In this document: one piece after another, positions 46,805 through 54,792 of the stretch | Position numbering within the stretch: the first letter of the stretch is position 1 | How the letters are laid out: each line of letters begins with the position of its first letter | DNA from: Streptomyces sp. | GTDB lineage: Bacteria; Actinomycetota; Actinomycetes; Streptomycetales; Streptomycetaceae | Assembly (NCBI RefSeq): GCF_019510245.1 | Contig: NZ_JAEKKT010000147.1 | Location: forward strand, 62,001-126,000 | Reading direction: 5' to 3' | DNA: 64,000 bases | Notes under the pieces: model-generated | The model's database searches: none | What the model saw: the letters and a program-made list of their open reading frames with translations, nothing else | Told to the model about the DNA's origin: nothing | Made by a program: the position numbers and the translations under genes

Positions 46805-48280
46805 TCAGTCGCCTGCGGACACGCGTTCCGCCTCCAGGGAGGTGGACCTGGCGATCACGACGGTCTGCTGCGGGCGCCGGGTGCGCAGGCCCGTGAGTGT
46901 GATCAGCAGCCCGGCGAGGGCCACGAACGCCACCACGACGAACCCGGGACGGTAGCTGTCGAGCACCGCCTGCGGGGTCGCGTGGGCGGGCGCGCCCGCG
47001 GTGACCGCGGCCGTGACGATCGCCAGGAAGATCGCCCCGCCCACCTGTACCGAGGTGTTCAGGAGACCGGAGACCATGCCCTGCTCGTGGTCGTCGACGC
47101 CGTTGGTGGCCTGGATGTTGAGGGAGGGGAAGACCAGCGCGCAGGCCGCGCCGATCAGCAGCATGGACGGCAGGATCGCCGCCGCGTAGGCCGGGCTCAG
47201 GTCGACGCGGAGGAACAGGGCGTATCCGACGACCATGAACGCGAAGCCCGCCGCGATGAGCCGCGGGGTGCCGAAGCGGTCCACGATCGCGCCGACCTTG
47301 GTCGAGGACACGGCCACGAGCGCGCCCGCGGGGAGGAAGGCCAGCGCGGTGTGCAGGGCGGACCAGCCGAGCAGGGACTGCATGTAGAGGGTGGTCAGGA
47401 ACTGGAAGCCGACGTACGAGCCGAAGAAGGCGATCGCGCCGAGCTGGGCACGGACCTGGTTGCCCGAGCGCAGCACGCCGAGCCGGATGAGCGGTCCGGG
47501 GGAGCGGCGTTCGACCTGGACGAAGACGGTCAGCAGGACGGCGACCGCGAGGAAGGAGAGCAGGGTGCGGGCCGACACCCAGCCCACCTGCGGCGCCTCC
47601 ACGACGGTGAAGACCAGGAGCAGCATGGAGGCGGTGCCGAGGATCGCGCCGGGGATGTCGTAGCCGTTGTGGTCGCGTTCGCGGGAGCTGCGCGGCAGCA
47701 GCCTGAGGCCGGCCAGGAGCGCGATCAGGGCGATGGGGGCGGGCAGCAGCATGGTGAAGCGCCAGCTGGCCTCGGTGAGCAGGCCGGACAGCACCAGGCC
47801 CATGGAGAAGCCGGTGGCCGCGCAGGTGGTGTAGATGGAGAGGGCCCGGTTGCGCAGCGGGCCCTCCGGGAACGTGGTCGTGATGATCGAGAGGCCGGCC
47901 GGCGCGGTGAAGGCCGCGCTCAGGCCCTTGACGAAGCGGCTGGCGATCAGCAGCGGGCCCGAGTCGACGAGGCCGCCGAGGAGCGAGGCGAGCGCGAAGA
48001 CGCCGAGGGCCACGAGGAACACCTGGCGGCGGCCGAGCAGGTCCGCGGTGCGGCCGCCGAGCAGGAGCAGGCCGCCGTACCCCAGGATGTAGCCGCTGAC
48101 GATCCATTGCAGCGTCGAGGTGGACAGGTGCAGGTCGGAGCCGATCGACGGCAGGGCGACGCCGACCATCGACACGTCCAGGGCGTCCAGGAACATGGCG
48201 GCGCAGAGCACCAGCAGCGTGCCCCAGAGCCGGGGGGTCCAGCGTCCCTCGGAAGCGGGGACGGTGAGCGGAGAGGTCAT
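46805..48280 (-). CDS. MFS drug exporter (DHA2/EmrB type, 14 segments)
   Basis: 491 residues with 14 hydrophobic segments. FLDALDVSMVGVALPSIGSD is the DHA2 motif of segment 1, GYGGLLLLGGRTADLLGRR is motif A and FSMGLVLSGLLTE motif C (antiporter). It exports drugs or natural products with proton exchange. ATG at 48280 is chosen as it removes 14 residues read through the operator; the ribosome site is weak (CTGGGTCC). Divergent from marR with palindromes in the 86-bp gap, so it is probably repressed by that protein. Confidence 0.9.
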   Translation of the reverse strand: MTSPLTVPASEGRWTPRLWGTLLVLCAAMFLDALDVSMVGVALPSIGSDLHLSTSTLQWIVSGYILGYGGLLLLGGRTADLLGRRQVFLVALGVFALASLLGGLVDSGPLLIASRFVKGLSAAFTAPAGLSIITTTFPEGPLRNRALSIYTTCAATGFSMGLVLSGLLTEASWRFTMLLPAPIALIALLAGLRLLPRSSRERDHNGYDIPGAILGTASMLLLVFTVVEAPQVGWVSARTLLSFLAVAVLLTVFVQVERRSPGPLIRLGVLRSGNQVRAQLGAIAFFGSYVGFQFLTTLYMQSLLGWSALHTALAFLPAGALVAVSSTKVGAIVDRFGTPRLIAAGFAFMVVGYALFLRVDLSPAYAAAILPSMLLIGAACALVFPSLNIQATNGVDDHEQGMVSGLLNTSVQVGGAIFLAIVTAAVTAGAPAHATPQAVLDSYRPGFVVVAFVALAGLLITLTGLRTRRPQQTVVIARSTSLEAERVSAGD

Positions 48281-48302
48281 GGACCCAGACACTACATGCA
48301 CA

Positions 48303-48315
48303 TGCATCGGATGCA
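48303..48315. promoter_or_regulatory. MarR-type operator between MFS and marR genes
   Basis: TGCATC-G-GATGCA is a perfect palindrome. ATGCA is repeated five times in 48296-48345 (as ATGCA or GCAT), giving several overlapping half-sites. The block covers the promoters of both divergent genes, and a TACGGT -10 for marR ends 6 nt before its ATG. Confidence 0.65.
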
Positions 48316-48366
48316 AACGCATTTAATTACGATGCAATAATCCCGGTTCTCTGCTACGGTGCCCGG

Positions 48367-48768
48367 ATGGCGGCGAAGAAGCCCGAACAGGCGCTCGTGG
48401 AGCAATGGCGCGACATCCTGTCCCTGCACGCCCGCACCCAGTGCGAGCTGGACCGTGCCCTGCACGGACACGGCCTGTGCGGCAGTGACTTCGAGGTCCT
48501 CGACCTGCTCTCCGACGGCCGGGCGGCGGACGGCGTCTGCAGCTTCCGGGTGCAGGAGATCGCCGAGCGGGTGCACCTCAGCCAGAGCGCGCTGTCCCGG
48601 CTGATCGCCCGCCTGGAGAAGGACGGCCTGGTCGAGCGGGCCATGTGCCCGGAGGACCGGCGGGGGGTGCGGGTGGCGCTCACCGGCAAGGGGCGCGCGC
48701 TGCACGGCGAGGTGCTGCCGGTGCAGCGCGCGGTGCTCACCCGGATGCTGGCCGCCGAGGCGGGCTGA
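48367..48768 (+). CDS. MarR-family transcriptional regulator
   Basis: 133 residues. The winged helix has FRVQEIAERVHLSQSALSRL (recognition helix HLSQSALSRLIARLEK) and the wing ERAMCPEDRRGVRVAL with the DRR motif. Two cysteines, in HGHGLCGSDF and GVCSF, could make it redox-responsive, which is speculation. Probably leaderless. It should repress the divergent MFS exporter. Confidence 0.88.
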   Translation: MAAKKPEQALVEQWRDILSLHARTQCELDRALHGHGLCGSDFEVLDLLSDGRAADGVCSFRVQEIAERVHLSQSALSRLIARLEKDGLVERAMCPEDRRGVRVALTGKGRALHGEVLPVQRAVLTRMLAAEAG

Positions 48769-48820
48769 GTCCGGCGGGTCCGGCCGCGGGCCGGTCAGGC
48801 CGTTCGTCGTCGCCGGCCGG

Positions 48821-49555
48821 TCAGATCCCGGAGTTCGTCAGCCACAGGTTCACCAGTGCCGGGTCGCCGATCACCTTCGGCACCGGCACCCGGTTCCACA
48901 GGGCCAGGTACAACTGGTCTGCGGGACCGGCGAGTTCGGCCATCGCATCGCGGGGCGCGCCGGGTTCCGTGACCGGCGGTCCCTCCGACAGCCGTACGGT
49001 CCAGGCCGCGTCCGTGTCCATCGTGCGCACCCCCAGCACCCGCGGGTGCTCGCTGCGGACCCGGCTGCGCGAGCGAGCGTGGAAGCCGCGCAGCAGTTCG
49101 TCGATGCCGTCCACCGCGAAGCCGGTGCCGACCGGCGTCGCCGGGCCGCCCCGCGCGGCCTCGGCGTCGTACCGGTGCACGGTCGTCTCATGGGCCTGCC
49201 GGCGGAGCCAGAAGGCCAGCGGTGAGGCGACGGGGGCGGGGTGGAAGGTCCAGCACGACACGTCCTGCGGTGCGTCGCGCAGCGTGCCGACGAGCCGGCG
49301 GTGGCCGTCGCGGTACCAGTCCGTCAGTTCCGTGCCGTCGATGTCCGGGGGCTCCGGGACGGGGCGGGGCGAGGTCCCGGCGTCGCCGACGACACCGGCC
49401 GCCCACCGGTGGATGGTGCCGGTGTGCCGCAGCAGGTCGCGTACCTGCCACTCCGGGCAGGCGGGCACCGGGGCGTCGAGCCCGGCCTCGGCGGCGGCCG
49501 CGGCCAGCAACCGGCCCTCCCGGTCGAGGATCTCGAGAAACTCAGCAGTCTCCAT
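48821..49555 (-). CDS. Maleylpyruvate isomerase family mycothiol-dependent enzyme (MDMPI/DinB fold)
   Basis: 244 residues. ACPEWQVRDLLRHTGTIHRW opens the four-helix bundle with the first metal His, and RRQAHETTVHRYDAEAA supplies the HExxxH-like pair. The C-terminal domain (VRLSEGPPVTEPGAPRDA and following) is the usual MDMPI C-domain. These enzymes use mycothiol, the actinobacterial thiol, in isomerisation or conjugation reactions. The ATG at 49555 begins METAEFLEILDREG. Substrate unknown. Confidence 0.87.
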   Translation of the reverse strand: METAEFLEILDREGRLLAAAAAEAGLDAPVPACPEWQVRDLLRHTGTIHRWAAGVVGDAGTSPRPVPEPPDIDGTELTDWYRDGHRRLVGTLRDAPQDVSCWTFHPAPVASPLAFWLRRQAHETTVHRYDAEAARGGPATPVGTGFAVDGIDELLRGFHARSRSRVRSEHPRVLGVRTMDTDAAWTVRLSEGPPVTEPGAPRDAMAELAGPADQLYLALWNRVPVPKVIGDPALVNLWLTNSGI

Positions 49556-49616
49556 GCCGCGAGTCTGCCGGACACGCGGCCGTTCCTGCCGCTGAGGGGG
49601 TCCGCCGAAGTCCACG

Positions 49617-49676
49617 GCGGTTCGGCAGCGCCCCGTGCGGCGCGCTGGGGGTACCCCCGGCCGAAGGCTGGGGGAG
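49617..49676. repeat. Dispersed intergenic repeat, copy 2
   Basis: Begins GCGGTTCGGCAGCGCCCCG as in copy 1 at 9666, then CGCGCT, a perfect GGGGGTACCCCC palindrome (49647-49658), and GGCCGAAGGCTGGGGGAGG. It lies between the 5' end of the MDMPI gene and the 3' end of the CPBP gene, both on the minus strand. Confidence 0.65.
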
Positions 49677-49747
49677 GAACTGCGCCGACCGGCCACGACG
49701 GCGCCGCGGTCGGCGGAGGACGGTTCGCGGCGCTTTTGGCGGTGCGC

Positions 49748-50452
49748 TCAGCGCAGCAGGAACCCCACCGCGTACCCCAGCGCGTTCACCGCCCAGTGCA
49801 GGGCCATCGGCGCCAGCAGGGAGCCGCTGCGATCGCGCAGCCAGCACAGCAGGCAGCCCGCCACGGCCGTGAACAGCACGGCGCCGACGTCGACCAGGAC
49901 CGCTCCGGCGACCGAGCGCCCGAAGAGCGAACCCAGCGTGGGCTTCTCCTGGTTCAGGTGCAGTGAGGGCAGGATGTGCCAGAGGCCGAACAGCACGGAG
50001 GAGAGGACGGCGGCCGTCGTGGCGGTGCGCAGACGGCACAGCAGCGCGAACAGCACCCCGCGGAAGGCGGTCTCCTCCAGCAGCACCGTCCCCACCGGCA
50101 CGGCGACCAGCACCTTGAAGGCGATCTCCGAACCGCTCAGCACGTCCGTCCGCTGGTCCGCGAAGAGCCCGCGGGTGACCGGCGGCAGCGCGGCGCACAG
50201 ATAGACCGCCGCGACGATCCCGATCAGGGCCGCCCCCCAGCGCACCCCGTCCGCGAGGGTGTCACGCCCCAGGCCGAGCTCCTGCCAACTGCCCCCGGCC
50301 CAGAAGAGCAGCCCCACCAGGACGGCCGAGGCGACGACCGCGGTGAGCAGGATCCAGGACCCGGCCCACCGATTGTCCAGCAGGTTCGTCGGCACCAGCA
50401 CCGCCACCGCCGCCGCCACGGCGACACGGGTGGGGAGCCGGGGGAGTGCCAT
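49748..50452 (-). CDS. CPBP-family intramembrane metalloprotease
   Basis: 234 residues, about seven or eight membrane segments. The three conserved motifs are present: EETAFRGVLFALL (EExxxR), FGLWHILPS (FxxxH) and HWAVNALGYAVG (HxxxN/B). CPBP proteins are Rce1-like membrane proteases, often tied to peptide maturation or bacteriocin immunity; no bacteriocin gene is seen nearby. ATG at 50452 starts at MALPRLPTRVAVAAA. The ribosome site is not obvious. Confidence 0.86.
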   Translation of the reverse strand: MALPRLPTRVAVAAAVAVLVPTNLLDNRWAGSWILLTAVVASAVLVGLLFWAGGSWQELGLGRDTLADGVRWGAALIGIVAAVYLCAALPPVTRGLFADQRTDVLSGSEIAFKVLVAVPVGTVLLEETAFRGVLFALLCRLRTATTAAVLSSVLFGLWHILPSLHLNQEKPTLGSLFGRSVAGAVLVDVGAVLFTAVAGCLLCWLRDRSGSLLAPMALHWAVNALGYAVGFLLR

Positions 50453-50795
50453 GGCGGGCGGGAGGTCAGAACCCGGCCGGGTGGCGCAGCGGTGGGCAGG
50501 CCATGCGGTGCCCGCCGCCACGACGACGGCCCGGCGTCGACGACCCCGGCACCCGCCTTCCGTGGCAGGGTGCCGGCTTGGACGGCGCGGTCGCGGCCGG
50601 GGACCACGCCCGGCTCCGGTGCGACCACGCCGGTGAACGGGGTGGCGTGCTCGGTCGTCCGGGCCTGGGCCATGCCCACCACGATGGGACACCTCATGCA
50701 GCTTCGCACCTTTTCTCCGGATCCTCCGGATTCTCTCCGGATCTTCCGGATGCGGCGGCGGGTGCGGTGGCCGATCGTGGTCCCGAGGTGGCGAA
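50453..50795. other. 343-bp gene-free region between CPBP and alpha/beta-hydrolase genes
   Basis: No convincing gene. It holds a hairpin (CCGGCACCC at 50546-50554 pairing with GGGTGCCGG at 50568-50576) and, nearer the hydrolase start, the TCCGGA repeat array listed separately. Confidence 0.55.
50715..50754. repeat. Tandem 20-bp duplication with four TCCGGA palindromes
   Basis: CTCCGGATCCTCCGGATTCT is followed directly by CTCCGGATCTTCCGGATGCG. TCCGGA thus occurs at 50716, 50725, 50736 and 50745, spaced 9, 11 and 9 bp. It lies 42-81 bp before the hydrolase start and could be a cooperative operator. Confidence 0.6.
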
Positions 50796-52514
50796 GTGAG
50801 TGGTGCGGGCGGTGCTGTGAGTCGTACGAAGGACTGGACCCGGCGGACGGCTGAGCGGGTGCGCGGGCACCTGGGCCCCGGCCGGGTGGTCCGGCGGCGG
50901 CCGTGCTGGGGCGGGATCGCGGTGGCGGTCCTGTGCTACTGCCTGTCCCTCACCCCGTCCCTGCTCCCGCGGGCCTGGTGGCTGCAGGGACTCGCGGCCG
51001 GCGTCTCGGCGGCCGTCGGCTACGGCGTCGGGGCCCTGCTGGAGACCCTCGCCCGGCTGCTGCTGCGCTGGGCCGGCGTCCGTATCCGCCCTCGTGTCCG
51101 CCGTACCCTGTGGACCGCCCTGGGCGGGCTCGGCGCCGCCGCGGTGGTCACCGTCACCGTCTGGAGCGTCCGCTGGGAGGACCAGGTCCGCCGGGCGGTG
51201 ACGCTGCCCCCGCACATCGTGTGGTGGCAGTGGGCGCTGGTCCCGTTCGTGGCCGCGTTCGTCGCGACGCTGCTGCTCCTGGCCGCCCGGACGGTACGGC
51301 TCGGCACCCGCCTCGCCGCCCACGCGTTCGACGCCCTCGTCCCGCGCCCTGCCGCCTATGCCACCGGGGTCGTCCTGGCCGCCTTCGTGATCGTCGGGGT
51401 CGTCCAGGGATTCCTGCTGAACGCGGCACTGGACGCGATCGAGAGCACCGCCTCCCTCGCCGACCAGGGCACCGCCGAGGGCGTCCACCAGCCCGGCCCG
51501 CGCACCCTCTCCGGCAGCCCGGAGTCCGCCGCCCACTGGGACACGCTGGGCGCCCAGGGCCGTAACTTCGTCGGTACCGCCACGACCCGCGCCGACATCG
51601 CCGCCTTCACCGGCCGCCCGGCCGAGGATCCGGTACGGGTCTACGTCGGCCTGCGCTCCGCCGACACCCTCGGCGAACGCGCCGCCCTCGCCGTACGCGA
51701 ACTCGAACGCACCGGAGGTTTCTCCCGCAGGATCCTCGCCGTCATGGGCACCACCGGCACCGGCTGGATCAACGACCAGGGCAGCAAACCCCTGGAGTAC
51801 ATGTGGGGCGGCGACACCGCCATGGTCGCCATGCAGTACTCCTACCTCCCCAGCTGGGTCTCCGCGCTCACCGAGGACGAGGCCGCCGGCACCGGACGGG
51901 CCCTCTTCGACGCCGTCTACGCCAAGTGGCGGACCCTCCCCGCAGGTTCCCGCCCCCGGCTGCTCGTCTACGGCGAGAGCCTCGGCTCCTTCTCCGTGGA
52001 GTCCGCCCTGAACGGCTCCCTGCCCACGCTCGTCGCGGAGACCGGCGGCGCGCTGTTCGTCGGGCCGACCTACGACAACCCGCTGTGGAAGTCGGTCACC
52101 GCGCAGCGGCGGCCGGGCAGCCCCGAGTGGCGGCCGGTGGTCGACGACGGCGCACACGTGCGCTTCGCGCAGGTACCGGCGGACTACGGCATCCCGGCCG
52201 CGCCCTGGGGTGAGCCCCGCGCGGTCTACCTCCAGAACGGCTCCGACCCGGTCGTCTGGTGGTCGCCCGCCCTCGCCTTCCACCGGCCGGACTGGCTCGA
52301 CCGGCCACGTGCCCGGGACGTCTCGCCCGCGATGCAGTGGTATCCGCTGCTGACGTTCTGGCAGGTGGCCTGCGACCTGGCCGGCGCCGACAGCGTGCCG
52401 GACGGCTTCGGCCACCGGTACGGAACCCTGCCGACGAGCGCGTGTGCCCTGCCGTGCGCCGGGTCAGCAGCGCGATGGCCGCGGCGGTGGCGGCGAGGGC
52501 CGCGACGGTGGTGA
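50796..52514 (+). CDS. Membrane alpha/beta-hydrolase (Abhydrolase_9 type), C-terminus truncated
   Basis: 572 residues. Four membrane segments in the first 210 residues (SLTPSLLPRAWWLQGLAAG is typical) precede the hydrolase domain, with VYVGLRSADTLGERAALAV, LLVYGESLGSFSVESAL (nucleophile elbow G-E-S-L-G) and VYLQNGSDPVVWWSPALAF. Up to GFGHRYGTLPTSA (about 52440) it follows the family; beyond that CALPCAGSAARWPRRW is unrelated low-complexity sequence, which lies antisense to the convergent MFS gene. The natural last 25 or so residues appear to be deleted. The catalytic region is intact. GTG at 50796. Confidence 0.82.
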   Translation: MSGAGGAVSRTKDWTRRTAERVRGHLGPGRVVRRRPCWGGIAVAVLCYCLSLTPSLLPRAWWLQGLAAGVSAAVGYGVGALLETLARLLLRWAGVRIRPRVRRTLWTALGGLGAAAVVTVTVWSVRWEDQVRRAVTLPPHIVWWQWALVPFVAAFVATLLLLAARTVRLGTRLAAHAFDALVPRPAAYATGVVLAAFVIVGVVQGFLLNAALDAIESTASLADQGTAEGVHQPGPRTLSGSPESAAHWDTLGAQGRNFVGTATTRADIAAFTGRPAEDPVRVYVGLRSADTLGERAALAVRELERTGGFSRRILAVMGTTGTGWINDQGSKPLEYMWGGDTAMVAMQYSYLPSWVSALTEDEAAGTGRALFDAVYAKWRTLPAGSRPRLLVYGESLGSFSVESALNGSLPTLVAETGGALFVGPTYDNPLWKSVTAQRRPGSPEWRPVVDDGAHVRFAQVPADYGIPAAPWGEPRAVYLQNGSDPVVWWSPALAFHRPDWLDRPRARDVSPAMQWYPLLTFWQVACDLAGADSVPDGFGHRYGTLPTSACALPCAGSAARWPRRWRRGPRRW

Positions 52515-53613
52515 GGGCGGTGGGCAGGGAGAGCCAGTCCGCCATGAAGCCGATGGCGGGCGGTCCGAGGAGCATGCCGCCGTAGCCGAAGGTGGAGGCG
52601 ACGGCGACGCCGTCGGGGCCGGCCAGACTGCCGGCGCGCTCGACGGCGACGGGGAAGAGGTTGGCGAGGCCGAGCCCGGTCACCGCGAATCCGAGGAGGG
52701 CCGCCCACAGGGCCGGGGCGAGTGCGCCGAGCAGCATGCCGGCCGCGGCGGTCGCGCCGCCGAACACCAGGGTGCGCGTCTGGCCCAGGGCCTCCAGCAG
52801 TCTGGTCCCGCTGAGCCGGCCGACGGTCATGGCGAGCGCGAAGCAGGAGAAGCCGATGGCGGCCGTGCCGGGTGCGGCGTCCAGGTCCTGCTGCAGGTGC
52901 AGGGCGCTCCAGTCGGCCATGGCCCCCTCGCCGTAGGCCGTGCAGAGCGCGATCAGCCCGAACGTGACGACGAGCAGCCGGGTGCGGCGTGCCGGGCGGT
53001 GCGGTGCGGCCGTCGTCCGGGGCGCGTCGTCCTCGGGGGTGGCCGGCGGGGGAGTGCGCAGCAGCGTGCGGCCTGCGAGAAGGGTGACCACAAGGCCGAC
53101 GGCGGTGAGGCAGAGCAGGTGCTGCGTGGGGGTGAGCAGGCCGGCGATCAGTGAGCCCAGACCGGAGCCGAGCATGCCGCCCAGGCTGAAAGCGGCGTGG
53201 AAGCTGGGCATGATCGGGCGCCGGAGGGCTCGCACCAGGTCGACCGCGGCGCTGTTGAACGCGACGTTGATGCCGCCGTACGCCATGCCGAACACGAAGA
53301 GCACGGCGCCGAGGGCGAGTGCGGAGTGGGTGAGCGGGGGCAGCGCGACGCTGAGGGAGAGCAGGACGGCGCAGACGACGGTCACCGGGTGGCTGCCGTA
53401 GCGCCGGCACAGGCGTCCCGTGACCGTCATGGTGATGACCGCGCCGGCGGAGATGCCGAGGAGGGCGAGGCCCAGGGCGCCGGTGGAGGCGTGCGTCTGC
53501 TCTTTGATCGCGGGGATGCGGACGACCCATCCGGCGAAGACGAAGCCGTCGAGGGCGAAGAAGACGGTGAGGGCGATGCGCAGGCGGGTGAGGTCGGACC
53601 GGCTGCCCGGCAC
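52096..53613 (-). CDS. MFS transporter with lost stop codon, reading antisense into the hydrolase gene
   Basis: About 505 residues, of which the first 390 form a normal 12-segment MFS carrier (DGFVFAGWVVRIPAIKEQ, RLCRRYGSHPVTVV, GYGGMLLGPPAIGFMADWL). After IALLTRRTAGHTR at about 52450 the frame continues 345 bp through the antisense strand of the hydrolase gene to a stop at 52096, adding an Arg/Pro/Ala-rich tail. The natural stop seems removed by the same event that truncated the hydrolase. GTG at 53613 is preferred over GTG at 53649, whose first codons (CTA ATA AAC AAA) are atypical for this genome. Substrate unknown. Confidence 0.75.
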   Translation of the reverse strand: MPGSRSDLTRLRIALTVFFALDGFVFAGWVVRIPAIKEQTHASTGALGLALLGISAGAVITMTVTGRLCRRYGSHPVTVVCAVLLSLSVALPPLTHSALALGAVLFVFGMAYGGINVAFNSAAVDLVRALRRPIMPSFHAAFSLGGMLGSGLGSLIAGLLTPTQHLLCLTAVGLVVTLLAGRTLLRTPPPATPEDDAPRTTAAPHRPARRTRLLVVTFGLIALCTAYGEGAMADWSALHLQQDLDAAPGTAAIGFSCFALAMTVGRLSGTRLLEALGQTRTLVFGGATAAAGMLLGALAPALWAALLGFAVTGLGLANLFPVAVERAGSLAGPDGVAVASTFGYGGMLLGPPAIGFMADWLSLPTALTTVAALAATAAAIALLTRRTAGHTRSSAGFRTGGRSRPARCRRRPGRRPPARTSAADTTASRARRPGHVAGRASPAGGRRGRATTRRPGRSRSGGRPRGAHPRARPGCRSPPVPARSARVRRRRPPAATRGCPAAAAR

Positions 53614-53883
53614 GGCGTTGTGCGGACGGGCTTTGTTTATTAGCGGCACAAACTCAGGCTAGGTGAGGGCCGCTGAGCGGGGCAAGGGCGGAAGTCGCTG
53701 GGTCTTCGCAGTGGGAGCCGCCCGTCCGCCACGGCTCGACGAAGGGTGCAGTGGTTGCGCGGGGGCCGGGATGCCGCTGGCCTCGGGGTGGCCCGCCGAG
53801 ATCTTCCGGCGGGGGGCAGGCGTACCGTACGGTGCGGATGCAGGACCACCCCGGCCGAGCCGGGGCCGGGCGGGGGAGGGGAC

Positions 53884-54615
53884 ATGCGCGAGCAGCCCAG
53901 CGGTCACGGCGCCGTGGCGGGCGTCGGGACGCCGACGGGCGCGATGGTGGTGGTCGAGGACCTGCGCCGCACCTACGGCCGCGGCGACACCGCGGTCCAC
54001 GCCCTGCGCGGTGTCTCCTTCCAGGTGTCGCGCGGCGAACTCGTAGCCCTCAGAGGCCGTTCCGGCTCCGGCAAGACGACCGTGCTCAACCTGGTCGGCG
54101 GCCTCGACACTCCGGACGGCGGCCGGATCACCCTGGACGGCACCGACCTGGCCGGCCTCGGCGCCGACGAACTGCTGGCGCTGCGCCGTGACCGTGTCGG
54201 CTTCGTCTTCCAGTCCTTCGGCCTCATCCCCGTCCTGACCGCTGCGGAGAACATCGGGGTTCCGTTGCGCCTGCGGAAGGTCCCGGCCCGCGACCGCGAA
54301 GCCCGCGTCGGCCTTCTGCTCTCCCTCGTCGGCCTCTCCGACCACGCCGACCAGCGTCCCGGCGAGCTGTCCGGCGGCCAGCAGCAGCGGGTCGCGATCG
54401 CCCGGGCGCTCGCCAACGAACCGGCGCTGATCATCGCCGACGAACCCACCGGCCAGCTCGACGCCGACACCGGTCTCACCGTGATGAACCTGCTGCGTGC
54501 CGTCGTCCGCAGCGAATCCGTCACCGCCCTCGTCGCCACCCACGACACACAACTCCTCGCGCTGGCCGACCGCGTGCTCGAACTCCGCGACGGCCGCATC
54601 GTCGAGGACGTCTGA
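53884..54615 (+). CDS. ABC transporter ATPase (MacB/LolD type)
   Basis: 243 residues. Walker A GRSGSGKTTVLNLVGGLD, Q-loop VGFVFQSFGLIPVLTAAENI, the signature ELSGGQQQRVAIARALANEP, Walker B LIIADEPTGQLD and switch VATHDTQLLA place it with ATPases that power FtsX-type exporters. GGGGAGGGG precedes the ATG. The cognate permeases are probably the two FtsX genes encoded convergently at 55861-62054. Confidence 0.9.
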   Translation: MREQPSGHGAVAGVGTPTGAMVVVEDLRRTYGRGDTAVHALRGVSFQVSRGELVALRGRSGSGKTTVLNLVGGLDTPDGGRITLDGTDLAGLGADELLALRRDRVGFVFQSFGLIPVLTAAENIGVPLRLRKVPARDREARVGLLLSLVGLSDHADQRPGELSGGQQQRVAIARALANEPALIIADEPTGQLDADTGLTVMNLLRAVVRSESVTALVATHDTQLLALADRVLELRDGRIVEDV

Positions 54616-54752
54616 CGGCACCGCCCGCGGACCGACGGCGGGAGCAGGGGCCGGGCGGCCCTTTGCGGCGAGCCACGCTGATCGGCGTGCCGCCGCCGAG
54701 CCGGCGGATCGCGCCCCTCGTACAGACTTCCGGACTATCCTGGCGGCTGTCT

Positions 54753-54764
54753 GACAGCGTTGTC
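54753..54764. promoter_or_regulatory. Palindrome before the second ABC ATPase gene
   Basis: GACA-GCGT-TGTC differs by one base from the LacI-type palindrome at 27722-27733. It lies 28 bp before the GTG start and includes the alternative TTG start codon at 54760. Confidence 0.35.
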
Positions 54765-54792
54765 CGCAGACCTCACCACCGCGGGGGAGCGT

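Noticed and set aside
50500..50710. Small minus-strand frame starting MRCPIVVGMAQARTTEH upstream of the CPBP gene
   Set aside because: No ribosome site, no recognisable motif and no clear coding bias. It overlaps the repeat and hairpin region.
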